Assembly: GCF_003667275.1 (NCBI RefSeq)
Contig: NZ_RCNV01000012.1
Coordinates: 1-64,000, forward strand
From: Mesonia aquimarina
GTDB lineage: Bacteria; Bacteroidota; Bacteroidia; Flavobacteriales; Flavobacteriaceae
Reading direction: 5' to 3'
DNA: 64,000 nucleotides
Shown here: piece after piece, positions 18,146 to 27,011 of the stretch
Layout: every line of letters starts with the position of its first letter
How positions within the stretch are numbered: position 1 is the stretch's first letter
Made by a program: the position numbers and the translations under genes
The notes under the pieces: model-generated
Told to the model about the DNA's origin: nothing
The model's database searches: none
What the model saw: the letters and a program-made list of their open reading frames with translations, nothing else

Positions 18146-18162
18146 CAAAAATAATATTTTTG
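18146..18162. promoter_or_regulatory. back-to-back divergent -7 boxes forming a palindrome
   Basis: CAAAAATA (18146-18153, read on the minus strand as TATTTTTG) and TATTTTTG (18155-18162) are separated by one base and form a perfect 17-base palindrome. They point at the DUF2752 gene (ATG 18113) and the small membrane gene (start 18206). A TTG at 18130-18132 could be the plus-strand -33 element. Confidence 0.55.
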
Positions 18163-18205
18163 TAGCGAATAATTGCTTTTTTATAGCAGCTTAAATTTAC
18201 AGGTT

Positions 18206-18394
18206 TTGAATAAACAAGTTCTAAATACCATCGCAATTTTATGTGGAGCAGCAATTTTGTTATATGCGATGATGGTTGATACAGAAAATATTTATCTAAA
18301 AATAGCAGGCTTGGTTATTTTAATGTTTGGCCTCTTTACAGCCACTCAGAAATGGGTTGGTGATAATAAAACTGATGACGATGAAACTGAATAA
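18206..18394 (+). CDS. small two-helix membrane protein
   Basis: The product has 62 residues if translation begins at the TTG at 18206 (giving MNKQVLNTIAI). There is no ATG before the first helix; a more upstream TTG at 18173 is only 11 bases from the -7 box and adds a segment unlike a membrane-protein start. Two hydrophobic helices (about 7-22 and 29-46) are joined by a short loop, followed by an acidic tail. The function is unknown. Its last codons overlap the start of the Smr-domain gene by 14 bases, so they are translationally coupled. Confidence 0.7.
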   Translation: MNKQVLNTIAILCGAAILLYAMMVDTENIYLKIAGLVILMFGLFTATQKWVGDNKTDDDETE

Positions 18395-18923
18395 AGGAGA
18401 TTTTGTAGAGGTGTTGGATGAACCTTTATCAGGAACAATTGTAAGTCTTGAAAATGATGACGTAGAACTAGAAACAGAGGATGGTTTTTTATTACGATTT
18501 AAAATAAATGAGGTAGTAAAAGTTTCCTACGATGAGATTAAGGTAGATGAAACACAGATGTTAGAAGCTTTAAAAGAAAAGCAAATTAAAAGAAAAAATA
18601 CCGCACCAAGAGTAAAATCAAAAGAGCGTACTGCTCCGGCTTTAGAAGTAGACCTACATATTCATAAGTTAACAAACCGTGATAAAAACCTTTCTAATTT
18701 CGAAATATTAAATATTCAATTAGATGCTGCCAGAGGTCAATTAGAATTTGCCATAAGAAAAAGAATTCAAAAAGTAGTTTTTATTCACGGAGTAGGTCAA
18801 GGTGTACTTCGTGCAGAACTAGAAACTTTGTTAAGCCGGTACGACAATCTAAAATTTTACGATGCAGATTTTCAGAAATACGGTGTTGGAGCAACGGAAG
18901 TCTATATTTTTCAGAATGCTTAA
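18381..18923 (+). CDS. Smr-domain protein with N-terminal SH3-like domain
   Basis: The product has 180 residues from the ATG at 18381 (MKLNKGDFVEV); an ATG two codons upstream is also possible. Residues 1-60 form a small beta domain (KGDFVEVLDEPLSGTIVSL) of the type found in Bacteroidota DUF2027 proteins. Residues ~95-180 are an Smr domain with DLHIH and HGVGQG motifs. Smr domains cut or bind nucleic acids, and in MutS2 relatives act on branched DNA or on collided ribosomes; which applies here is unknown. It converges on rarA with a single base between the stop codons. Confidence 0.88.
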   Translation: MKLNKGDFVEVLDEPLSGTIVSLENDDVELETEDGFLLRFKINEVVKVSYDEIKVDETQMLEALKEKQIKRKNTAPRVKSKERTAPALEVDLHIHKLTNRDKNLSNFEILNIQLDAARGQLEFAIRKRIQKVVFIHGVGQGVLRAELETLLSRYDNLKFYDADFQKYGVGATEVYIFQNA

Positions 18924-18924
18924 A

Positions 18925-20202
18925 TTAGTAATCATATTTACTTTTCCATTTGTTTTTTAAAAACTCTTTAATTGTTTGTTCTCGTTTGTTATTGCCTGGT
19001 TCAAAAATTTTTGTGGCTTTTATTTCTTCTGGTAAAAACTCAACTTCAGCAAAGCTATCTTTATAGTTATGAGCATATTTATAGTCTTTCCCATAATCTA
19101 ACTCTTTCATCAATTTTGTAGGTGCATTTCTTATTGCTAGCGGAACCGAAAGATCTCCAGTTTGCTTAACAAGTTGTTGCGCCTTATTTATTGCCATATA
19201 GCTGGCGTTACTTTTAGGCGACGTTGCTAGATAAATAGCACATTGACTTAATATAATTCGAGCCTCCGGAAAACCAATAGTAGTTACAGCTTGAAAAGTG
19301 TTGTTAGCCATAATTATAGCAGTAGGGTTTGCATTTCCAATATCTTCACTAGCTGAAATTAATAATCTTCTAGCAATAAATTTTACATCTTCACCGCCTT
19401 CAATCATTCTAGCTAACCAATAAATAGCGGCGTTGGGGTCACTTCCTCTAATCGATTTTATAAATGCCGAAATAATATCGTAATGCTGTTCTCCTGTCTT
19501 GTCATAGCGAACTGTATTTTGTTGTACTTTTTTTTCAACTAAATCATTTGTAATTGTAATAGAATCGCTATTATCTGAAATTACCAATAGTTCAAATATA
19601 TTGAGTAATTTGCGAGCATCACCACCGCTGATTCGCAATAACGAATCTGTTTCTTTTAAGACGATTTTTTTAACCGATAAAATTTCATCCTTTGTCATTG
19701 CTTTGTCTAACAATGCCAATAAGTCTTGTTTTGAAAATTCATTTAAAACATAAACTTGACAACGCGATAAAAGTGCCGGGATAACTTCAAAACTAGGGTT
19801 TTCGGTTGTAGCGCCAATCAACGTAATCCAACCTTTTTCTACAGCACCTAAAAGAGAGTCTTGTTGAGATTTACTGAATCTATGTATTTCATCAATAAAT
19901 AGAATCGGATTTTTGGTTGTGAATAATCCGTCCTGTTTTTTTGCTCTCTCAATGACTTCTCTCACATCTTTAACCCCGCTATTGATAGCACTTAAAGTAA
20001 AAAATGGACGCTTAGATTCTTCTGCAATAATGTTTGCCAGCGTTGTTTTGCCTACACCTGGAGGTCCCCAAAAAATTATTGATGGAATAATACCGCTTTT
20101 TATCTGGGTATATAAAGACCCGTCTTTTCCAACTAAATGTTGTTGACTTAAATATTCTTCTAATGAATTTGGACGTAAACGTTCTGCTAATGGTTTATTC
20201 AT
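18925..20202 (-). CDS. rarA: replication-associated recombination protein A (MgsA/WRNIP1 family AAA ATPase)
   Basis: This clamp-loader-like AAA+ ATPase acts at stalled replication forks. It has 425 residues. Walker A is GPPGVGKT at 46-53, Walker B is LFIDE at 101-105, sensor 1 is GATTENPSF, and the arginine-finger motif is in LLSRCQVY. The C-terminal half is the helical tetramerisation domain. The start is set by the ATG at 20202 with TATTTTTG only 4 bases upstream. It converges with the Smr-domain gene. Confidence 0.96.
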   Translation of the reverse strand: MNKPLAERLRPNSLEEYLSQQHLVGKDGSLYTQIKSGIIPSIIFWGPPGVGKTTLANIIAEESKRPFFTLSAINSGVKDVREVIERAKKQDGLFTTKNPILFIDEIHRFSKSQQDSLLGAVEKGWITLIGATTENPSFEVIPALLSRCQVYVLNEFSKQDLLALLDKAMTKDEILSVKKIVLKETDSLLRISGGDARKLLNIFELLVISDNSDSITITNDLVEKKVQQNTVRYDKTGEQHYDIISAFIKSIRGSDPNAAIYWLARMIEGGEDVKFIARRLLISASEDIGNANPTAIIMANNTFQAVTTIGFPEARIILSQCAIYLATSPKSNASYMAINKAQQLVKQTGDLSVPLAIRNAPTKLMKELDYGKDYKYAHNYKDSFAEVEFLPEEIKATKIFEPGNNKREQTIKEFLKNKWKSKYDY

Positions 20203-20206
20203 ATCG

Positions 20207-20214
20207 CAAAAATA
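20207..20214 (-). promoter_or_regulatory. putative -7 box of rarA, leaderless
   Basis: On the minus strand this is TATTTTTG (TAnnTTTG), followed by CGAT and then the rarA ATG. The transcript should have no 5' untranslated region. Confidence 0.5.
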
Positions 20215-20288
20215 CAGTTTGTAAGTGACAATTTTACATTATAAGAAATTTTGGACAAGAATTTGAAAAGAGACTTATACATTTTATT

Positions 20289-21038
20289 ATGGAAAAACTA
20301 GAATTCAAATCGTCAACAATCGCTTATCCGTTATTATTTGTACTAATAATTTGGATTGTCTTTTGGGCAGAAGTAAGGTTTGATTTAAATTTCAATTTTT
20401 TGGGTGTAAAGCCTCGTGAGCTTTTTGGACTTAGAGGAATTATCTTTAGTCCATTTATTCATGCCAATATAGAGCATTTATATAGTAATACTATTCCGCT
20501 ATTACTTCTATCCACAGCATTGTTTTATTTTTATAAAAAAATCTCTTGGAAAGTTTTACTTTACGGAACTTTATTAACCGGAATTTTAACTTGGTTTTTA
20601 GGTAGAGGAGGAGCAGTGCATTTTGGTGCCAGCGGTGTGGTTTATTTATTAACTAGTTTTTTATTTTTTAAAGGAATTTGGTCTAAGAATTTTCGCTTAA
20701 TTGCTTTAGCTTTAGTTATTGTTTTTATTTACGGAAGTTTGGTTTGGGGAATGTTTCCTATAGACCAAACAATGTCTTGGGAAGGTCACCTCTCTGGTTT
20801 TATAAGCGGAATTATTTTAGCATTCTATTTTAAAAATTTTCAACTCCCAAAACCTGCTTATCCTTGGCAAAAGCAAGATTATAGCGAGGAGGAGGATGAG
20901 TTTATGAAGCATTTTGATGAAGAGGGGAATTTTATCCCTACATCAGAATTAAATAAATTTGATGAAGAATCTTCAGAACAAGCTTTTGAAATAAATTATA
21001 CTATTAAGCCTTCTAAAAAAGATCAATCAAAAAACTAA
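20289..21038 (+). CDS. rhomboid family intramembrane serine protease
   Basis: The product has 249 residues with about six membrane helices over residues 12-180. The catalytic serine is S115 in HFGASG and the catalytic histidine is H167 in WEGHLSG; H58 and H63 lie in the conserved HANIEHLYSN segment. This is a complete rhomboid active site in the inner membrane. The hydrophilic tail after residue 190 is acidic (YSEEEDEF) and probably cytoplasmic. Substrate is unknown. Its stop overlaps the rlmB stop by 4 bases on the other strand. Confidence 0.94.
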   Translation: MEKLEFKSSTIAYPLLFVLIIWIVFWAEVRFDLNFNFLGVKPRELFGLRGIIFSPFIHANIEHLYSNTIPLLLLSTALFYFYKKISWKVLLYGTLLTGILTWFLGRGGAVHFGASGVVYLLTSFLFFKGIWSKNFRLIALALVIVFIYGSLVWGMFPIDQTMSWEGHLSGFISGIILAFYFKNFQLPKPAYPWQKQDYSEEEDEFMKHFDEEGNFIPTSELNKFDEESSEQAFEINYTIKPSKKDQSKN

Positions 21039-21766
21039 AAAAGACGTTGTCTTGTAACTTCAAATAAGACCGCTCCGCAAGCAACAGATACATTTAAAGA
21101 GCTAATTTCTCCTAATAAAGGTAGTTTAGCTTTAAAGTTAGCCATTTTTAAAATTGAAGGAGTAATCCCTTTTCCTTCATTTCCCATGATAATTGCTATA
21201 GGCTCTTTAAGGTCTAAATCATAAATTAACTGATCGGTTTTTTCTGTTGCAGCTACAGTTTTTACATTATAAGATGCTAAAAAAAACAGCGCGTCTTTAA
21301 TATGGTCTGCTTTGGAAATAGGGATATTGAATATAGCACCTGTAGACGTTTTAACTGTTTGGTCATTTAAAGCAGCTCCACCTTGTTTAGAGAGAATAAT
21401 CCCATCAACTCCGGTACATTCAGCTGTTCTAATAATTGCACCAAGATTTCGGACGTCAGAAACTTGGTCTAATATTAAAAATAATGGGTTTTCTTTTTTA
21501 CTGAAAGCATTCTCAACCACTTCTTCAAGACTTTTTAATTTTATGGGTGAAATTTTTGCAACTACCCCTTGATGATTTTCTTGGGTGAGTTTATTCAACT
21601 TTTCAATAGGAACGTAGGATACCTGTATTCCAATTTTTTTGGCAGTTCTAATAAGTTCTTTTGCATTAGGTCCGGATAAATTCTTCTGTACAAATAATTT
21701 ATCAATTGATTCTTCTTGCTTTATCGCTTCTGAAATACTGTGTATTCCGTAAATAAGATCACTCAT
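21035..21766 (-). CDS. rlmB: 23S rRNA 2'-O-methyltransferase, TrmH/RlmB family
   Basis: This SPOUT-fold enzyme methylates a ribose 2'-OH, in RlmB at G2251 of 23S rRNA, using SAM. It has 243 residues: an N-terminal L30e-like RNA-binding domain (1-85) and the knotted methyltransferase domain with motif 1 VRNLGAIIRTAE (105-116), motif 2 NEGKG (196-200) and motif 3 SLNVSVACG (223-231). These match RlmB rather than TrmH, although the exact nucleotide cannot be proved from sequence. Confidence 0.93.
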   Translation of the reverse strand: MSDLIYGIHSISEAIKQEESIDKLFVQKNLSGPNAKELIRTAKKIGIQVSYVPIEKLNKLTQENHQGVVAKISPIKLKSLEEVVENAFSKKENPLFLILDQVSDVRNLGAIIRTAECTGVDGIILSKQGGAALNDQTVKTSTGAIFNIPISKADHIKDALFFLASYNVKTVAATEKTDQLIYDLDLKEPIAIIMGNEGKGITPSILKMANFKAKLPLLGEISSLNVSVACGAVLFEVTRQRLF

Positions 21767-21783
21767 TTTTATAAGTATTAAAA

Positions 21784-21809
21784 AAGGGCAACCAAAAATG
21801 ATTGCCCTT
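21784..21809 (-). terminator. terminator of the subtilase gene
   Basis: AAGGGCAA (21784-21791) pairs with TTGCCCTT (21802-21809), a 10-base loop between. On the minus strand the hairpin is followed by a T run (complement of the A run at 21780-21785), ending the subtilase transcript before rlmB. Confidence 0.8.
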
Positions 21810-21834
21810 AATGAATTGTAAAAGTACTAAAAAA

Positions 21835-23766
21835 TTACTTTTTAATAATTCTTTTTTGAATATTTAATCCATTTCCATCAGTTAAGTTGGCAATATAAAC
21901 TCCAGTCTGTACTCCTGATAAATCAGCAGAAAAAGTTTTGTTGCTCGTGATGTTATCGTATGATTTAACTATACGTCCGTTTAGGTCATAAATTTTAATT
22001 TCTGCGTCAGAAAAACCATTAGGGCTTGTAAAGTTAACAGAATTTTGTACCGGGTTTGGCCAAACAGTGATTTTATTTATTGTCGAATCATCTACAGAAA
22101 GTCCTCCTTCAATACCAGTTATTATTAACGAGTAGTCTTGAGATCCACTATTCAAATTATCTTTATGTGTAACAGTAATTGTATAAGATCCATTAGCGTT
22201 TTCCGTATCTACTCGCTCAATGTTATCAACTGTATTATCTCCTTTTTCAGCATTACCTGTAGGATTAAAAAAGTTTAATCTCCATGGTTCATATGTATCA
22301 GAATCATTAGATATTCTAATGTCTAAATCATTAACAAGTACAGGGGTAGAAGAATTCATTTGATTATTGGCTATGTTTCCAGCAGGATCTGTCCATGAAA
22401 TTGAAGCTTTTAAAGTAGATACTCCAGTAACATTAACGTTAATAGCATACGTTTCTCCTTGCGATAAAGTTAACTCTTTAATGATAGCTGTTTTATCATC
22501 ATCAGACTCTTCATTATTTTCTACAATTGTTTCTGCAGCTTTTTTCGCATTTAATAGTCCCCAACCAAAAACTTCATCCGGACCAGGCTTCCCTGCATCA
22601 TCAGCTGTATGTAAAGCAAGACCTTTAAGAGTGGCTGATCTCATATAGGTGTCATTTAATTCATTGTATAATTCTTGTAATAAAATCAAAGTTCCCGCAA
22701 CATTAGGAGATGACATAGAAGTACCTGTACTTTGTCCATAACCTTGATTATTATCGTCAGAAGCTGAAATTAATCCTGTACCATTTCCAGTAATATCTGG
22801 TTTTATTCTTCTATCATCTGTAGGGCCTTGACTACTAGACGGGTTGATTTCAACATTTATTAGTTCGCCTTGATTGTTAATCTGAGCATCTTGAGCATTA
22901 GCAATTACTAAGTTATTTTTACTATTTTTCTCATTGGTAAGTTTGTCGCGATTTGTTCCAAGACTACCAGAATAACTGTTACTTCCTTCATTACCAGCAG
23001 AGCACACCATTAAGTACATTGGTGCTTGATACGAAAGTTGGTCAAAAGATTGAGCCCTTCCAGTATATTTTCCTGGAACTGACGTATCTAAAATTATATT
23101 CCCATTATCATTAAATATAGGAGTTCCGTATGAGTGATTCGAGATTAACAAACCTTCCTCAACTTCTGATACAATTTCAGAAAAGTCACCAGCAAAATCA
23201 TAGGCAATTACATTAGCTTTAGGAGCCATTCCTTTTGCTTCTGGAGCAGCGCCTCGAGCTATTAATGTACCAGCAACATGAGTAGCATGAAAGTCTTCAC
23301 TTGAAGTTTCGCCATTTTCAATTCTAGATATATTACTTATAGGCCCTTCAGTAAACTCTACATGGGAATTAAGAGGAAGACCTCCGTCCCATAAACCAAT
23401 TAACATCCCTTCTCCGTCTAAATCATATTCAAAGCTACCTCCTGAATTCAAAAAGTTTGTTCTTGTGGAAATTGATGCATTTGCATTTTGTATTGACGTA
23501 TATATTGGCATTCCGTCATCAGTGATATCAAAAGCTTGCTTTATGAGATTTCCATTTTCATAAACTTTAATAGGCCAATCATTCGCAATAGATGCTGATA
23601 AAACTTTTTGACTTTGAACTCGTTCAAATTTTATAGCATTATTATAAAGTTCAGTTAAGGCAATTTGATTATAATTTTGAGAAATTTCTTTACGTTCCTC
23701 TATTGTTTGAGCATTAAGACCAATAGTTGATAAAAGAGCTAATGATAGTAGTGATTTATACTTCAT
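21835..23766 (-). CDS. secreted subtilisin-like (S8) serine protease with T9SS sorting domain
   Basis: The product has 643 residues from the ATG at 23766, which opens directly onto a signal peptide (1-20, ending LNAQ); an upstream in-frame ATG at 23814 adds 16 residues and is unlikely. The catalytic triad is D127 (GLWDGG), H163 (HATHVAG) and S350 (GTSMSSP), with N259 (AGNE) as oxyanion residue. A beta-rich domain follows (about 440-565, SISWTDPAG). The last ~75 residues (VWPNP, IKIYDLNGRIV, VYIANL, KRIIKK) are a type A T9SS sorting signal, so it is exported across the outer membrane. It lies downstream of the SusC/SusD operon in the same direction, but after a terminator. Confidence 0.95.
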   Translation of the reverse strand: MKYKSLLSLALLSTIGLNAQTIEERKEISQNYNQIALTELYNNAIKFERVQSQKVLSASIANDWPIKVYENGNLIKQAFDITDDGMPIYTSIQNANASISTRTNFLNSGGSFEYDLDGEGMLIGLWDGGLPLNSHVEFTEGPISNISRIENGETSSEDFHATHVAGTLIARGAAPEAKGMAPKANVIAYDFAGDFSEIVSEVEEGLLISNHSYGTPIFNDNGNIILDTSVPGKYTGRAQSFDQLSYQAPMYLMVCSAGNEGSNSYSGSLGTNRDKLTNEKNSKNNLVIANAQDAQINNQGELINVEINPSSSQGPTDDRRIKPDITGNGTGLISASDDNNQGYGQSTGTSMSSPNVAGTLILLQELYNELNDTYMRSATLKGLALHTADDAGKPGPDEVFGWGLLNAKKAAETIVENNEESDDDKTAIIKELTLSQGETYAINVNVTGVSTLKASISWTDPAGNIANNQMNSSTPVLVNDLDIRISNDSDTYEPWRLNFFNPTGNAEKGDNTVDNIERVDTENANGSYTITVTHKDNLNSGSQDYSLIITGIEGGLSVDDSTINKITVWPNPVQNSVNFTSPNGFSDAEIKIYDLNGRIVKSYDNITSNKTFSADLSGVQTGVYIANLTDGNGLNIQKRIIKK

Positions 23767-23800
23767 ATTAATTTTTTTGTAAATATAGTTAATAAAAATA

Positions 23801-23833
23801 AAAAAGCCGTCCATTTAACGGACAGCTTTTTTT
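23801..23833 (-). terminator. terminator after the SusC/D operon
   Basis: AAAAAGCCGTCC (23801-23812) pairs with GGACAGCTTTTT (23820-23831), with one mismatch. On the minus strand a T run follows. It closes the transcript of the lipoprotein gene at 23855. Confidence 0.8.
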
Positions 23834-23854
23834 AAAACAATAATTATACCAATT

Positions 23855-24673
23855 TTAGTTTGCAGGGCTTAATATCACATCAAATGTGACACTCGTATCA
23901 GATAAGTATGCCTGAGTTAAGGTGTAAGATATTGTTCCGTCACAAGCATTAAAGAAGCCTTCGCCTCCTGTAGCATATGCTTGATTACCTTCTATAGTTA
24001 CGCTACCATCATTGTTGATGGTAAGCGTCCCGTCATAAGGAAGGTCATCTAAATCTGGATTTAAGCTGGGTAGAAAGCCCATTCCCCATGCAGTATTAAT
24101 TTCAAATGAATTAACTTCACCTTCAATAGGAGTCAAGGTAGGGGTAAATTGATATGCAGGAGAACCTTGAAAAAAAGTAACACCCGTATAGTTTAAAGAA
24201 GGCTCTAATTGACCAACACTAATAAAATGTTCAGTTGGATAGTTGGTGCCATCTTCATCTTGATTAGCTAAGCCTATTTCGATATTGCTATTATTTGTAT
24301 CTAACAAAGTTATTTTAACTTGATAACAAGGATTGTTAGCAACATCTGCAATATTAATTTCAAGATTACCATCTAATTTGCCAGCTGGGATAGCATTTTC
24401 TTGAGTATACGTACCGGTAATTGCATCGGGAGCATCTCCATCTTCAGCTTCAATGATATAGGTTACATCTAAGCCTTCAGAGTTTACCGAGGAAGTCAAT
24501 GATAATGGTATAGTGACATTTTGATTATCCGGTGTAGCCGATGATGTGGTAGCGAAATTTAAAAATCCGCTGTCAGGGACATCGTTAAATTTACCGTCAT
24601 TTGGATTATTATGATTACAAGAACTTAATAATCCTGTAGCTGCTATTAATGTGTATAAGAATATTTTTTTCAT
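23855..24673 (-). CDS. SusD-linked outer-membrane lipoprotein, function unknown
   Basis: The product has 272 residues. The lipoprotein signal peptide ends in lipobox LSSC with C19 lipidated. The mature part is all-beta in appearance and acidic, with segments such as VTIPLSLTSSV and a C-terminal TVTFDVILSPAN. I recognise no catalytic motif. In SusCD operons such extra lipoproteins usually sit on the cell surface and help bind the substrate, which is the best guess here. Its ATG shares one base with the stop of the preceding lipoprotein gene (TAATG), so it is translationally coupled. Confidence 0.82.
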   Translation of the reverse strand: MKKIFLYTLIAATGLLSSCNHNNPNDGKFNDVPDSGFLNFATTSSATPDNQNVTIPLSLTSSVNSEGLDVTYIIEAEDGDAPDAITGTYTQENAIPAGKLDGNLEINIADVANNPCYQVKITLLDTNNSNIEIGLANQDEDGTNYPTEHFISVGQLEPSLNYTGVTFFQGSPAYQFTPTLTPIEGEVNSFEINTAWGMGFLPSLNPDLDDLPYDGTLTINNDGSVTIEGNQAYATGGEGFFNACDGTISYTLTQAYLSDTSVTFDVILSPAN

Positions 24674-25548
24674 TATTCTGTAATTTTAGTTAACGTAAAT
24701 GAACTTTGAAATGGACCACCACAAGATCCTTCAGGGTCTTCAGTGTATATAACTGTAAATTGATCATCGGAATTTAAATCATAGGTGCTATTTATAAACC
24801 CTCCAACACTTGCTCCCGCATATAAATAAGGTGGATCTGGATTCTCACCGCAGAAAATACCGGGATCAACCTCCTGAAGCACAAATTCACCACAAATTAA
24901 ACTTAAGTTAACATCAACACTTGCTCCAACAATTCCTGGTAATACGGTAACTGTAAATGTTCTTGTTGTTCCAGTTTCTCCAGGTTGTATATTTACAACA
25001 GAATTAGCAAAATTTTCACTACCATTACCAGGACCAATAGTGGCTTGTGCATCTTGAATCATATATTCACCAACTAAATAATCAGAAGGAATAGGACATA
25101 CTTGATAAACACTTATTACAGCGGTAGTAAAAGTAGTAGAAGCATCTTCTTCGATGCCTTCTAAACGAATGGTTAATAATTCGGGTGTAGTTTCCACATC
25201 ATTATCAAACCCTTGAATAGTTAAAGTTCCGGTATATTCTCCTGCAGGAATTGTTACAGTTTCGGGAACATCATAAGTAGATGGATCTGCCGTAGTGTTT
25301 GTCTCACCTTCTACTATTACAACATCATATGTTCTATCTGTATTTCTAACAGCACTTGAATTAACAGGAATATTTAAGGTGCCTTCATCGTCAATTTCGA
25401 TTTCTAAATTGTAAGTTTCTCGACTAAAACTTATCAATGCCTGGTCAGATTCTTGGCCAGCATATATTATTTCTTCTCTGTCTTCACAGGCAGTGAATGC
25501 AAAAAGCAAACCTGCAAGTAAAAACATAAATAAATTAATTCTTTTCAT
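24673..25548 (-). CDS. SusD-linked lipoprotein with Calx-beta-like domain
   Basis: The product has 291 residues from the ATG at 25548, which gives a clean lipoprotein signal peptide (lipobox FTAC, C21). A longer frame to 25605 would put 19 charged residues before it and overlap susD, so it was rejected. Residues ~35-135 resemble a Calx-beta/DUF4843-type immunoglobulin domain (ISFSRETYNLEI, IPAGEYTGTLTIQG, ELLTIRLEG). The C-terminal half is beta-rich with paired cysteines. It probably binds substrate on the cell surface with the SusC/SusD pair. It starts 19 bases after the SusD stop. Confidence 0.82.
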   Translation of the reverse strand: MKRINLFMFLLAGLLFAFTACEDREEIIYAGQESDQALISFSRETYNLEIEIDDEGTLNIPVNSSAVRNTDRTYDVVIVEGETNTTADPSTYDVPETVTIPAGEYTGTLTIQGFDNDVETTPELLTIRLEGIEEDASTTFTTAVISVYQVCPIPSDYLVGEYMIQDAQATIGPGNGSENFANSVVNIQPGETGTTRTFTVTVLPGIVGASVDVNLSLICGEFVLQEVDPGIFCGENPDPPYLYAGASVGGFINSTYDLNSDDQFTVIYTEDPEGSCGGPFQSSFTLTKITE

Positions 25549-25567
25549 CTTTCTTATTTTTTTGATA

Positions 25568-27004
25568 TTAATAACCATTATTTTGGTTGATTGCTCCGTT
25601 AGCATTTAATTCGACTTGAGGAATAGGTAAAGTGAATTTAAAGCTAGATCTAGGTAATCCGCAAGGGGCACTAAAGCTTGCACAATCAGTTTCATTTCTT
25701 GTAATACCGGCATTGATGTCTTTGCCAATTCTTTTGATATCTAAGTAACGTTGACCTTCAAAGGCAAACTCTAACCTTCTTTCTTCAAGAATGTCCTGAA
25801 GAGCTGCATTTAAATTTGAATATGAAGGAGCTGTTGTGTTGGAATCAAAACGAGCATCTCTTAATTCTTTTATAGCTGTTGCAGCCCCAGCTAAATCATT
25901 AGATCTAGCTTTTGCTTCAGCTACTATAAGTTGCATCTCAGAAGATCTAATCCATTTAATGTCATTAATCCTAACTCCGGCATCTGATCCTGGATATTTG
26001 TCAATTAAAATGATATTTTGATCTGAGTTTTCTCCAACTATAACAGATTCAGAACCAATGATTACATCTTTTCGAACATCTCCATCTTGTAGTTCGTTAA
26101 ATAAACCATTTGATACTTCTAAATATGGATCACCATCTAAACTAGGTTCATTAAAATAAAACAATCCAACAACTTCCGAATCATCTAAACCTCGACCAAC
26201 TGTAAAAATAGATTCTCCTGGTACTAGATCTTGATACATTTCTTCATATTCCGTTTGACCAGAAAGTGGATATGTACCTACTAACTCTTCTCCTAAGGAT
26301 ATTGCTGTTGGATAATCTCCTTCAATTAGTGCTATTCTTGCTTGAATAGCTTTAATTGTATTACCATTTATAAAAAAGCTTCCCTCTTCAGGGTTGCCGA
26401 TTAATTGAGCCGCTTCATTTAAGTCGTTTTTAATAAACTCAAGCGTTTCAGAAACAGTATTCCTTGTTGGTTGAATTGTGATTTCTGGAACGAAGTCCAT
26501 AATTGGAACAGCTAGACCGTTTGGGTCTGAATAATCTTCTGTGTAATACATGAACAAATCCAAATGAGATAAAGCTCTTAAAGCTAGTAATTCTGCTTTA
26601 ATTTCATCTTCTTCTTCTTGATCTGAAGAGTTGTCATATTCTAAATCTTCAACACCTTCTAATACGCGATTTACTCTATTGATAGCAGAGTATCTTCCAG
26701 TCCAAATACCTGTTGCTTCTGTTGTTCCGGGTATTAAATTAAAATTATAAAGACCTTGACCTTGCCCATTATTAGAGGCTCCTCTTTTAATGTTATCGGT
26801 AAAAATCGCATTGAAATTGATGGCTCCTTCTGGATTGTATGCTCCGTAAGCTCCGTTTAAGCCCAATTGCAAATCTTCAACACTTTCCCAGACATTTTCC
26901 TCGGAAATTATTCCGTCTTGTTCGATGTCTCGAGCATCATTACAAGAAATAAAACTTGCAACGCACGCTACTGCTAATATTTTTATTTTATTAATTCTCA
27001 TCAT
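25568..27004 (-). CDS. RagB/SusD family nutrient-binding lipoprotein
   Basis: The product has 478 residues. The signal peptide ends in lipobox FISC with C21 lipidated. It has the helical TPR-like scaffold of SusD, with the family's characteristic C-terminal block RRLEFAFEGQRYLDIKRIG. SusD proteins cap the SusC channel and bind the ligand at the cell surface. It starts 7 bases after the SusC stop. The ligand class cannot be read from the sequence, but no glycoside hydrolase is nearby while a secreted subtilase is. Confidence 0.95.
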   Translation of the reverse strand: MMRINKIKILAVACVASFISCNDARDIEQDGIISEENVWESVEDLQLGLNGAYGAYNPEGAINFNAIFTDNIKRGASNNGQGQGLYNFNLIPGTTEATGIWTGRYSAINRVNRVLEGVEDLEYDNSSDQEEEDEIKAELLALRALSHLDLFMYYTEDYSDPNGLAVPIMDFVPEITIQPTRNTVSETLEFIKNDLNEAAQLIGNPEEGSFFINGNTIKAIQARIALIEGDYPTAISLGEELVGTYPLSGQTEYEEMYQDLVPGESIFTVGRGLDDSEVVGLFYFNEPSLDGDPYLEVSNGLFNELQDGDVRKDVIIGSESVIVGENSDQNIILIDKYPGSDAGVRINDIKWIRSSEMQLIVAEAKARSNDLAGAATAIKELRDARFDSNTTAPSYSNLNAALQDILEERRLEFAFEGQRYLDIKRIGKDINAGITRNETDCASFSAPCGLPRSSFKFTLPIPQVELNANGAINQNNGY

Positions 27005-27011
27005 TTTTTTT

